Origin: Candidatus Altarchaeales archaeon A3
GTDB lineage: Archaea > Altiarchaeota > Altiarchaeia > Altiarchaeales > Altiarchaeaceae
Assembly: GCA_002083985.1 (NCBI GenBank)
Contig: MTER01000064.1
Location: 1 to 8,204 of the forward strand
DNA length: 8,204 nucleotides
Reading direction: 5' to 3'
The notes below the pieces were generated by a model. The model saw only the letters and a program-made list of their open reading frames with translations, was not told the origin of the DNA and searched no databases. Of the stretch, positions 1 to 5,074 are shown piece after piece (the first letter of the stretch is position 1; each line of letters starts with the position of its first letter). The position numbers and the translations under genes were made by a program.

Positions 1-180
1 TTCATAATCGTTTTCATTCAAAAACAGGGTAAAATTTTCAGATGTTAATAACCCAGTCGCTCCGAAGCCGTCAATTCCGCACAGATAATATAAATTTTTC
101 GGATTATATATCAGCAAGGCGTCTTTCTTTCCAAGAGTATTTCCTACATTTATCCTTCTTTGTTTATTTAAATATTTCAT
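1..180 (-). CDS. M24-family peptidase (Xaa-Pro peptidase-like), N-terminal fragment
   Basis: The complement of bases 178-180 is an ATG, and the frame stays open for 60 codons to the window edge, so only the N-terminus is present. The translation begins MKYLNKQRRINVGNTLGKKD and continues with ALLIYNPKNLYYLCGIDGFG, then a stretch ending in TLFLNENDYE. A basic first helix, a 'DALL..NP.N..YL.G' strand-turn and a later 'LFL' strand are the pattern of the creatinase/prolidase N-terminal domain that precedes the pita-bread M24 catalytic domain in Xaa-Pro aminopeptidases and dipeptidases. The metal-binding catalytic half lies outside the window, so activity cannot be judged. The gene is divergent from the isocitrate dehydrogenase gene with an 86-base spacer. 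No Shine-Dalgarno sequence is visible. The assignment rests on N-terminal pattern only. Confidence 0.72.
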   Translation of the reverse strand, partial: MKYLNKQRRINVGNTLGKKDALLIYNPKNLYYLCGIDGFGATGLLTSENFTLFLNENDYE

Positions 181-195
181 AAATTTTTAAAGATT

Positions 196-214
196 GAAAA
201 TCCCAAAGATTTTT
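196..214. repeat. Stem-loop of the AAATC/GATTT family in the divergent promoter gap
   Basis: GAAAATC (196-202) and GATTTTT (208-214) pair around the loop CCAAA. Read on the minus strand the core is AAAATC-TTTGG-GATTTT. It lies between the divergent M24 and isocitrate dehydrogenase genes. The surrounding bases, about 181-222, align with 3631-3670 (AAAGATTGAAA.TCC.AAAGATTT..AGTATT), so this is a repeat copy and not just a local hairpin. It may sit within one or both promoters. Confidence 0.6.
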
Positions 215-266
215 AGTATTAAATTTATTCATTTTTGAAATTTTAATTAATAAGAATAAAATTAAG

Positions 267-1361
267 ATGTCTCATAAAATAACATTAATAAGAGGTGACG
301 GTTCCGGTCCGGAACTAATAGAGCAGGCAAAAAGGGCAATTGACAAAGCAATGGATATATGCGGAAAAACTATTGAATGGGAAATTTTTGATGCTGGTGC
401 GGATGTAGTGGCAAAAGAGGGAACACCTTTACCCGATCATGTAATTGATTCAGTTAAAAGAAACAAAATTGCATTAAAGGGCCCTGTTACAACGCCGCTT
501 GGAAAGGGATTCAGAAGCGTTAATGTTGAATTAAGAAAACGACTTGACTTGTACGCTTGTGTCAGGCCGTGCAGATATTACAAAGGAATTAAAACAAGAA
601 TAACTAATCCCAAAAATATTGACATAACTATAATAAGAGAAAATACAGAGGATTTATATGCTGGGATTGAATTTGAAAACGGAAATGCCGATACGATTGA
701 CTTAATTAAATTTATTGAAAGTAAAAATAAGGGAAGGATAAGGGAAGACTCTGCAATAAGTATAAAGGCGATTTCTGACTTTGGAAGCAGGAGAATTATA
801 AAATACGCTTTTGAATATGTAAAAAGGAATAAAAGGAAGAGTGTTACAGCGGTTACAAAGTCAAACATAATGAAATTTAGCGATGGTTTATTTATGCACA
901 CAGCAGAAGAAATTTCAAAATTTTATCCTCAAACTGCTTTCAGGCATAAATTAGTTGATAGTTTGTGTATGGATATTGTTCAGTTTCCAGAAAATTATGA
1001 TGTTTTGGTTCTGCCAAATTTATACGGAGATATAGTAAGTGATTTATGTGCGGGATTAATAGGTGGTTTAGGTGTTGCACCTGGAGCAAATATCGGAACT
1101 GATTGTGCGGTCTTTGAGGCAGTTCACGGCTCTGCACCGGAATTTAAGGGCAAAGGTGTGCTAAATCCCGCGGCTTTGATTCTTTCAGGTGTCTTGATGT
1201 TAAGGCATATAAATGAAAATGATGCAGCAGAAATTTTAGAAAATGCTGTTGCAAAGGTTATTGAAGATGGAAAGTATGTAACATTTGACATAGCAGAGGA
1301 TACTACAAAAACAGTCGGAACAAAAGAAATGACTGATGCAATATTAGAAGAAATTTATTAA
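267..1361 (+). CDS. icd: Isocitrate dehydrogenase, predicted NAD-dependent
   Basis: A 364-residue member of the isocitrate/isopropylmalate dehydrogenase family, full length for the short archaeal/NAD type. It should oxidatively decarboxylate isocitrate to 2-oxoglutarate in the cytosol. Substrate specificity is read from [15 protein letters not shown] (82-96). Ser84 and Asn86 match the isocitrate-contacting Ser/Asn of E. coli Icd, and Arg90, Arg100 and Arg124 (in IRENTEDLY) complete the tricarboxylate site. Tyr131, Lys198 (VTKSN) and Asp231/Asp255/Asp259 (LVDS, GDIVSD) fit the catalytic and Mg positions. In the cofactor loop HGSAPEF (288 onward), Glu292-Phe293 replace the Lys-Tyr pair of NADP enzymes; an acidic residue there usually indicates NAD. 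Homoisocitrate dehydrogenase is the main alternative, but the Ser/Asn pair argues against it. The start is the first in-frame ATG before the GDGSGPE motif. No ribosome-binding site is visible, which suits a leaderless or short-leader transcript. Confidence 0.88.
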   Translation: MSHKITLIRGDGSGPELIEQAKRAIDKAMDICGKTIEWEIFDAGADVVAKEGTPLPDHVIDSVKRNKIALKGPVTTPLGKGFRSVNVELRKRLDLYACVRPCRYYKGIKTRITNPKNIDITIIRENTEDLYAGIEFENGNADTIDLIKFIESKNKGRIREDSAISIKAISDFGSRRIIKYAFEYVKRNKRKSVTAVTKSNIMKFSDGLFMHTAEEISKFYPQTAFRHKLVDSLCMDIVQFPENYDVLVLPNLYGDIVSDLCAGLIGGLGVAPGANIGTDCAVFEAVHGSAPEFKGKGVLNPAALILSGVLMLRHINENDAAEILENAVAKVIEDGKYVTFDIAEDTTKTVGTKEMTDAILEEIY

Positions 1362-1396
1362 ATTTATCTATTTTTATCATCAGAGACCAAACAATA

Positions 1397-1490
1397 TTTC
1401 AAAATTTATAAATTTTGAAATCTTACAAAGATAGTGATGTGATTTTAAAAACGAAGTTTTTGAAATCTATGAGCGTAAGCAAGGTAATTA
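1397..1490. repeat. Tandem stem-loop repeat with GAGCGTAAGC linker
   Basis: Bases 1397-1420 form a perfect 24-base palindrome (TTTCAAAATTTA and its complement). Bases 1441-1467 form a second stem, GATTTTAAAAAC-GAA-GTTTTTGAAATC, with one mismatch in 12 pairs. GAAATC recurs at 1417 and 1462, 45 bases apart, and each copy is followed by a linker: TTACAAAGATAGTGATGT, then TATGAGCGTAAGCAAGGT. The second linker resembles the complement of 7006-7025 (GAGCATCAGCGAGGTTATTA), 16 of 20 bases. The element may also act as a bidirectional terminator for the convergent genes. Confidence 0.6.
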
Positions 1491-1626
1491 CTGTCAAACA
1501 ACAGCAACGCAATCATTATTTTGTAATATATAAATACATCTCTTTTCCACACCCTTTCTTTTTGTATATTTTAGAATAAATTTAGAAATCTATCAGAAAT
1601 TTACTCCAATATGCGATTACTCTACA

Positions 1627-1648
1627 AAATAAATAAAAAAATAAAATT
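1627..1648 (-). terminator. T-rich tract after the membrane-protein gene
   Basis: On the minus strand, about 27 bases beyond the stop of the gene ending at 1675, the sequence is a run rich in T (TTTTATTTTTTTATTTATTTT). Archaeal transcription commonly ends at such U-rich tracts without a hairpin. In DNA this AT-rich the run could be coincidental. Confidence 0.35.
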
Positions 1649-1674
1649 ATTTACTGGTTCTGTATTTTTTTGAT

Positions 1675-2067
1675 TTAATCTGCTTCTTTCTTTGCTTCGT
1701 GTTGTGTTTCCATTAGCAACAATGCAACACTAACTAAATTTGCAAATATTGCTCCAGCTGCTAAACCTCTTGCCAAGTCAGCGTCAACAACTCCTATTGA
1801 TAAGTGTCCACCAACCACAACTCCGGTTCCGAATGTCAGAATTACTGCCCATACCAAATGTATGTCTCCAACAAGACTTGCTGCCAAAGAAGTCATTCCA
1901 ACAACTCCTCTATTCATTATTGCCTTCACGACAGTTGCCAAGATGTTCATCACAGTTGCCAAATACAGCTCTATCACATTTCCATCCAGAAAAAACCCTA
2001 CATTCGTAGTCAGCGACATCACTATAAAAAATGATGCCACCACGATCAACCACTTTTCCGATGCCAT
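1675..2067 (-). CDS. Four-helix membrane protein, DUF6394-like, function unknown
   Basis: A 130-residue protein, mostly hydrophobic. Probable membrane segments lie at about residues 6-26, 32-52, 55-88 (one long or two short helices) and 100-120, ending in a charged cytoplasmic-type tail (METQHEAKKEAD). The body has FFIVMSLTTNVGFF (13-26), ELYLATVMNILATVVKAIMN (33-52) and SLAASLVGDIHLVWA (60-74). From memory these resemble the DUF6394 family of small membrane proteins known mainly in bacteria (pattern FFxxxxLTxNxGFF ... VxNxxATVxK ... LxATSLVADxxL). No function is known for that family, and no catalytic motif is visible. The gene has its own TATA-like box at 2107-2114 and seems monocistronic, downstream of the TIGR00300 gene on the same strand with an 89-base spacer. 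Confidence 0.75.
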   Translation of the reverse strand: MASEKWLIVVASFFIVMSLTTNVGFFLDGNVIELYLATVMNILATVVKAIMNRGVVGMTSLAASLVGDIHLVWAVILTFGTGVVVGGHLSIGVVDADLARGLAAGAIFANLVSVALLLMETQHEAKKEAD

Positions 2068-2106
2068 TTTGGTTTTTGTTTATTATTGTTTATTAATTAG
2101 ATTAAA

Positions 2107-2114
2107 GATATAAA
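2107..2114 (-). promoter_or_regulatory. Putative TATA box for the membrane-protein gene
   Basis: On the minus strand this reads TTTATATC, close to the archaeal box A consensus TTTATATA. It lies about 40 bases upstream of the ATG at 2067, which would put transcription start roughly 15-20 bases before the start codon. This is the best box A match in the 89-base spacer, but AT content makes chance matches common. Confidence 0.4.
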
Positions 2115-2156
2115 TAAATAATTATTATAAATTAATCACAGGCATAAATTTAAATT

Positions 2157-3371
2157 TTATTTTTTCTTAAGTTCTTCAAGCAATATAGGAATAAATGTTC
2201 CTAAATCAGTTACTATTCCTATTGCCTGTGTTGTTCCCCTGTCCCTTAATTTAGTCACAACTTCAGGGTTTATATCAACACAAATAACCTTTGTTTCAGC
2301 TTTCATTAAATTTCCAGCGGCAATCGAATGTAACAGCGAACCCATCATCAAAACCAAATCCAAATCCTGTAATAGTTCACGCATTTTATCCTGTGATTCG
2401 CATATATCAGTTATTACATCCGGCAAAGGGCCGTCATCTCTTATACTTCCTGCAAGAACATAAGGAATATTCTTAGTTACTAGTTCATACATCATTCCAT
2501 GTTTTATTATTCCTTCATCTATTGCTTTCTTAATTGAACCTATTCGTATTATTGAATTTATTGTTGAAGTGTGTTTTCTGTATCCGTATTGCTCAGTTTT
2601 TCCGGTTTCAATATTCATTCCAAGAGACGTTCCGTAGGTCTCATATTCAATATCCCTGACTGCAACAGCATTCCCTGCAAAGAACGCATCAACATATCCG
2701 AGATTTATGATTTCTGCAAGTGCCCTGCTTGCTCCCGTATGAATAACAGCAGACCCGCAAACAACACCTATTTTTCCGTTTGATTTTTTTATTTTCTTTA
2801 ATTCGTTTGCAACCTCTTTTATCAAGGTAATAGTTGGTTTTTCCGTTGATGTTTCGCTTCTCATAAATCCGAATAAACCCATTGGTTCTCTCGACCTTTC
2901 AATTGGTTCAATCTTAATTCCTTCAAGTCCGACAACAACATTATCTCCTTTTTTTAGATGTCTGAAAAGTTTGCATAGAGGAATTCCATTTTCAATAATA
3001 ATACATGAGTCCATTTTCTGATTCCTTACTTCATTCCATTTGCAGTTAATTCTTACGTAGGTCTTCTGGTTTGTTGTCGGACAGAAATTTTCAGGAGCAC
3101 AACCATCCATATCTGCGATTTCGGTCTCAGCATCTTTCGGAACAGAAATAACTGCCCCTAATTTTTGTAATTTTTGAAGAATTATGTTAAGGTGTTCGAT
3201 GTCTTTTCCGTTCACTAAAATTTTTGCATAACTCGGCTCAGTCTTCTTTTTACCAATCTTAAAGTCAAGAATATCAAAATTACCCTCTTCTTCCATTATC
3301 GTATCAAATACCTTCGGGAGTATTAAGGAGTCAATAATGTGTCCTTTAAGTTCAATTGTTTCCTGTTCCAT
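2157..3371 (-). CDS. TIGR00300-family LOR/SDH-domain protein, predicted archaeal ornithine cyclodeaminase
   Basis: A 404-residue protein matching the archaeal TIGR00300 family along its whole length. The N-terminal LOR/SDH conserved domain covers about residues 1-110, including CAPENFCPTTNQKTYVRINC (91-110). The C-terminal half holds the family blocks GVVCGSAVIHTGA (202-214), FFAGNAVAVRDIEYETYGTS (230-249), AGSIRDDGPLPDVITDI (307-323) and ICVDINPEVVTKLRDRGT (363-380), where a nicotinamide cofactor is expected to bind. Characterised relatives (the Methanococcus maripaludis enzyme and the C-terminal domain of cyanobacterial AgrE/ArgZ) convert L-ornithine to L-proline and ammonia, unrelated in fold to bacterial mu-crystallin-type cyclodeaminases. 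The same function is inferred here for proline supply or nitrogen release. It is transcribed alone: the tRNA gene upstream is on the same strand but 102 bases away, with TATA-like boxes between. No arginine or proline gene is adjacent. Confidence 0.85.
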   Translation of the reverse strand: MEQETIELKGHIIDSLILPKVFDTIMEEEGNFDILDFKIGKKKTEPSYAKILVNGKDIEHLNIILQKLQKLGAVISVPKDAETEIADMDGCAPENFCPTTNQKTYVRINCKWNEVRNQKMDSCIIIENGIPLCKLFRHLKKGDNVVVGLEGIKIEPIERSREPMGLFGFMRSETSTEKPTITLIKEVANELKKIKKSNGKIGVVCGSAVIHTGASRALAEIINLGYVDAFFAGNAVAVRDIEYETYGTSLGMNIETGKTEQYGYRKHTSTINSIIRIGSIKKAIDEGIIKHGMMYELVTKNIPYVLAGSIRDDGPLPDVITDICESQDKMRELLQDLDLVLMMGSLLHSIAAGNLMKAETKVICVDINPEVVTKLRDRGTTQAIGIVTDLGTFIPILLEELKKK

Positions 3372-3401
3372 TTTGAAATTTTATAGCAAATTTATAATAA
3401 A

Positions 3402-3410
3402 ATTTATAAC
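3402..3410 (-). promoter_or_regulatory. Putative TATA box for the TIGR00300 gene
   Basis: The minus strand reads GTTATAAAT here, 31-39 bases upstream of the ATG at 3371. A second TATAAAT-like stretch lies nearer, at 3391-3397. The farther one fits initiation a few bases before the ATG, i.e. a very short leader, consistent with the lack of a Shine-Dalgarno sequence. Confidence 0.4.
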
Positions 3411-3473
3411 TTAAAAATTAGATTTCATTATTAAATTTTGTTTATGTTAAATTTTTATCTTTAAATTTTTATT

Positions 3474-3557
3474 CGCCGAGGTAGGGATTTGAACCCTAAT
3501 TCCCTCGCGGGAACACGCTCTCGAGGCGTGCGCATTACCGGACTCTGCCACCTCGGC
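3474..3557 (-). tRNA. tRNA-Ser(CGA)
   Basis: An 84-base class II tRNA gene on the minus strand. The acceptor stem GCCGAGG/CCTCGGC pairs perfectly (3551-3557 with 3475-3481). The anticodon arm is CACGC-CTCGAGA-GCGTG with a seven-base loop, giving anticodon CGA (reads UCG, serine). The long variable arm TTCCC-GCGA-GGGAA and the T arm TAGGG-TTCAAAT-CCCTA are both fully paired. The discriminator base is G, as in serine tRNAs. CCA is not encoded and would be added after transcription. There is no intron in the anticodon loop. The D arm has the expected TGGC start and GG. Confidence 0.96.
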
Positions 3558-3624
3558 ATTAAATTTTTCAACTTATTTTTAAAATCTAAATTAATTAAAT
3601 TTTAATTTTAAAGTAATTTTAAAA

Positions 3625-3661
3625 TTTCAAAAATTTTGAAAGATTGAAATCCAAAGATTTC
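3625..3661. repeat. Stem-loop repeat copy upstream of tRNA-Ser
   Basis: TTTCAAAA-A-TTTTGAAA (3625-3641) is a perfect odd palindrome. It is followed by GAAATC-CAAA-GATTTC (3646-3661), a perfect six-pair stem. The second stem and its flanks match the copy at 181-222, with substitutions on both sides of the stem that keep pairing (GAAAATC/GATTTTT there, GAAATC/GATTTC here). Confidence 0.6.
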
Positions 3662-3752
3662 AGTATTTTAGAGAGGGTTAACCAAATAGAGATAAAAACG
3701 ATTAAAAACTTCCATTGACCTCTTATAAAATCTCCACATAGTTGACACTCCC

Positions 3753-3801
3753 AAAAATCTTACAGATTTTTAAATATTAAAACTCTATATGTTTTAGTAT
3801 T
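3753..3801. repeat. Two consecutive hairpins just upstream of the ACT gene
   Basis: AAAAATCT-TAC-AGATTTTT (3753-3771) is a perfect eight-pair stem carrying the AAAATC/GATTTT core. It is followed at once by AATATTAAAAC-TCTATAT-GTTTTAGTATT (3773-3801), eleven pairs including one G-T. The second hairpin ends 26 bases before the GTG start of the downstream gene, so it may lie in that gene's promoter or leader. No ligand-binding motif is recognised. Confidence 0.55.
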
Positions 3802-3827
3802 TCAAAATTAAAGTTAACACATACAAA

Positions 3828-4325
3828 GTGAAAATAAATATGAAAATTTTTTTAAAGGACACACCGGGAAGTTTAATTAAAGCAATTGAACCAGTTTCAG
3901 CAAACGGAGGGAATATAGAAAGTATTGTTCATGGACACCAGTTTAAAGAGAACGATGAAATTCCTGTTGAAATTGTGTTCGGAATTGAGGATGTCAAATC
4001 ACTTGAAAACATAAAATCATTACTGCTCAATGAAGGAATAAAAATTTCAGATATAAATATTGAAGGAAAAAAATATTACAAAAAAAGAGCCAGAAATGTT
4101 ATTTTAGTCGGGCATATTATAGATAAAAATATTATGGACACATTAGACAGAATTAACGAAGAAGGGCTTGTGTCCGATTTAAGTGTAATTATGAAGTCGC
4201 CGGAATCAGTTTCCGCATGTATGTTAAAAATTGAATGCGATGAAGCACACAATGAACAGGTGAACAAAAAGCTGAACGAAATTTGTAATGAGAAAAATTT
4301 TTTGCTGATAAGCGATCTGGACTAA
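3828..4325 (+). CDS. ACT-domain protein, COG2061-like predicted amino-acid sensor
   Basis: A 165-residue protein. Residues 3-75 form an ACT domain: strand MKINMKIFLKD, the ligand-loop motif DTPGSL (11-16), helix to GGNIESIVH, then VPVEI-type strand PVEIVFGIED. A second ACT-like repeat (about 88-160) starts with ARNVILVGHIIDKNIMDTLD and includes VSACMLKIECD. This double arrangement matches the archaeal COG2061 family, predicted to be an allosteric regulator of homoserine dehydrogenase. In many archaea it is next to hom, but here it is next to hjc. GTG at 3828 is preferred over ATG at 3840 because it keeps the complete first strand (MKINMKIFLKD) usual for the family. The stop is one base before the ATG of hjc, so the two are probably co-transcribed. 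Confidence 0.8.
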   Translation: MKINMKIFLKDTPGSLIKAIEPVSANGGNIESIVHGHQFKENDEIPVEIVFGIEDVKSLENIKSLLLNEGIKISDINIEGKKYYKKRARNVILVGHIIDKNIMDTLDRINEEGLVSDLSVIMKSPESVSACMLKIECDEAHNEQVNKKLNEICNEKNFLLISDLD

Positions 4326-4326
4326 T

Positions 4327-4695
4327 ATGAACAGAGAATATTTAAAGGGAGTTAATTTTGAGAGGAAGATGGTTGAAAAGTTCAGCGAAGACGGTTTTAT
4401 TGCAATGAGAATTGCTGGCAGCGGAAGATATTCGGAATTACTGCCAGATATATTAGTTATGAAAAATGGCGTTGTTATGTCCATACAATGTAAGGCAACA
4501 AAACAGGATAAAATTTATATTTCGAGAGGGGTTGAAAATTTTAGAAAATTTAAGGAAATTGCTCAGATCAGATGCTTTTTTGCGGTGAAATTTATAAGAA
4601 AAGATGTCCGGTTTTATGCCCTTGAAAAGATAAATGAAAATATAGATATAAATGAGCCATATCTGAATTATGAGGATGTTGTCGGTGAATTTTAA
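4327..4695 (+). CDS. hjc: Holliday junction resolvase Hjc, with Gln in place of an active-site Glu
   Basis: A 122-residue archaeal Hjc, of the usual length, which cleaves four-way junctions as a dimer during recombination and replication restart. The family signature is in order: KGVNFERKMVEKF (7-19) with metal-ligand Glu12 and Arg13, MRIAGSGRYS (27-36), PDILV (40-44) with Asp41, and SIQCKAT (52-58) with Lys56. The residue corresponding to the catalytic Glu of the E-x-K motif (Glu46 of the Pyrococcus enzyme) is Gln54, encoded by CAA at 4486-4488. QxK is the normal form in Mrr-type nucleases of the same PD-(D/E)xK fold, so loss of activity is not certain. The C-terminal part (FFAVKFIRKDVRFYALEK) fits the last strands. 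It follows the ACT gene with a single-base spacer and probably shares its transcript. Confidence 0.9.
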   Translation: MNREYLKGVNFERKMVEKFSEDGFIAMRIAGSGRYSELLPDILVMKNGVVMSIQCKATKQDKIYISRGVENFRKFKEIAQIRCFFAVKFIRKDVRFYALEKINENIDINEPYLNYEDVVGEF

Positions 4696-4707
4696 TGTTA
4701 TCGTAGA

Positions 4708-4739
4708 CCTTTTTAGTCTCGATTCGATTAGTAAAAAGG
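4708..4739 (+). terminator. Hairpin downstream of hjc, possible terminator
   Basis: CCTTTTTA (4708-4715) pairs with TAAAAAGG (4732-4739) across a 16-base loop, starting 12 bases after the hjc stop. The T5 run in the left arm could itself act as an archaeal U-tract terminator. The right arm overlaps the left target duplication of the proposed MITE, so the pairing may be coincidental. Confidence 0.3.
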
Positions 4740-4821
4740 AATATGCTCAATAAAGAGTGGAGGTTATTCGTGATTTTTTGACGGTTACGAATGATTTACC
4801 CCCTTAATATTGAGCAAGTTC
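4739..4821. mobile_element. Probable 83-bp MITE with 14-bp TIRs and 8-bp target duplication
   Basis: The left end GAATATGCTCAATA (4739-4752) and the complement of the right end, GAACTTGCTCAATA (4808-4821), agree at 12 of 14 positions. Immediately outside, the identical eight bases GTAAAAAG occur at 4731-4738 and 4822-4829. Terminal inverted repeats exactly bordered by a direct repeat are the hallmark of transposition. The interior (ATTCGT 4766-4771 pairing with ACGAAT 4787-4792) lets the unit fold as one long imperfect hairpin. It has no room for a transposase and would have moved using one encoded elsewhere. An eight-base duplication occurs in several IS families, so the parent cannot be named. 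Confidence 0.65.
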
Positions 4822-4837
4822 GTAAAAAGTGATCACA

Positions 4838-4880
4838 TCGCTGTTGCCCGGATATTTCAAAATCTTTACGATTTTAAAAT
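4838..4880. repeat. Stem-loop repeat with TCGCTG..GCCCGG arm, copy 1
   Basis: These 43 bases match 7012-7054 at 37 positions (86%). They start TCGCTGTTGCCCGGATA and end in the stem ATTTCAAAATC-TTTAC-GATTTTAAAAT (4854-4880), with one mismatched pair in eleven. It lies between hjc and the glycosylase gene, just right of the MITE target duplication. Confidence 0.65.
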
Positions 4881-4895
4881 AGCTGAAAAAGAAAT

Positions 4896-5001
4896 GTAAC
4901 TGTTCAAAGGATGCAAAAATTACTAAAAACTACAGGTTTTTAATCTTTAAAAATCTATTGGATTTTTAAATTACCTCTGAAAATTTCAAAAAATACAAAA
5001 A
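4896..5001. repeat. Two-block dispersed repeat, copy interrupted by a stem-loop
   Basis: Block A, 4896-4924 (beginning GTAACTGTTCAAAGGATGC), and block B, 4978-5001 (TGAAAATTTC then A-rich), are nearly contiguous in the second copy at 6720-6775. Here they are separated by about 53 bases that contain two hairpins: TAAAAAC-TACAG-GTTTTTA (4924-4942) and TTTAAAAATC-TATTG-GATTTTTAAA (4946-4970, ten perfect pairs, with the family core). AAATTAC flanks the extra sequence on both sides (4917-4923, 4968-4974), which looks like an insertion with a seven-base duplication. Confidence 0.55.
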
Positions 5002-5074
5002 AATCAAAAAATTTACATACAATTTTTTTGGGCGACAGAATAGTTACAAATAAATTTTAAATTTTATCCGTAAA

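Larger units (their letters stand above)
1362..1674. other. Convergent intergenic gap with stem-loop repeats
   Basis: This 313-base gap lies between the ends of two convergent genes. Its left third carries the palindromic repeats listed separately at 1397-1490. The remainder is AT-rich without a convincing gene. A 36-codon frame from the ATG at 1469 overlaps the repeat and gives a low-complexity product, so it is not called. Confidence 0.6.
3558..3827. other. Divergent intergenic gap: tRNA upstream region, repeats and leader of the ACT gene
   Basis: Between the 5' ends of the tRNA gene and the ACT gene there are 270 bases with no coding signal. On the minus strand TTTTAAAAATAAG, about 20-26 bases before the tRNA 5' end, may be its TATA box. 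GGTTAACC near 3676 is a short perfect palindrome of unknown role. Two repeat clusters (3625-3661, 3753-3801) are listed separately. Confidence 0.5.
4696..5074. other. 379-base intergenic gap built of mobile and stem-loop elements
   Basis: No open frame of note. From left to right it holds a terminator-like hairpin (4708-4739), a probable MITE (4739-4821), a stem-loop with GC-richer arm (4838-4880), a two-block repeat with an embedded stem-loop (4896-5001), then AT-rich sequence to the glycosylase start. Nearly the whole gap is accounted for by repeats. Confidence 0.65.

Noticed and set aside
578..901. A 107-codon hydrophobic frame on the minus strand
   Set aside because: It lies wholly inside the isocitrate dehydrogenase gene, whose frame is strongly supported; its hydrophobicity is an antisense effect.
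1469..1579. A 36-codon frame beginning MSVSKVITVKQQQRNH in the gap after icd
   Set aside because: Its start lies in a repeat linker, the composition is not protein-like, and no partner or ribosome-binding site is seen.
1740..2113. Three overlapping plus-strand frames opposite the membrane-protein gene
   Set aside because: The minus-strand frame has a clear transmembrane pattern and a family resemblance; the plus frames have no recognisable content.
4739..4821. Structured regulatory RNA or riboswitch instead of a mobile element
   Set aside because: The exact eight-base direct repeats outside the inverted repeats favour transposition, and no known riboswitch motif is visible; not fully excluded.
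4830..4885. C/D box sRNA suggested by GTGATCA and a later CTGA
   Set aside because: The C box does not match RTGATGA, there is no internal C'/D' pair, and the region is explained by the stem-loop repeat.
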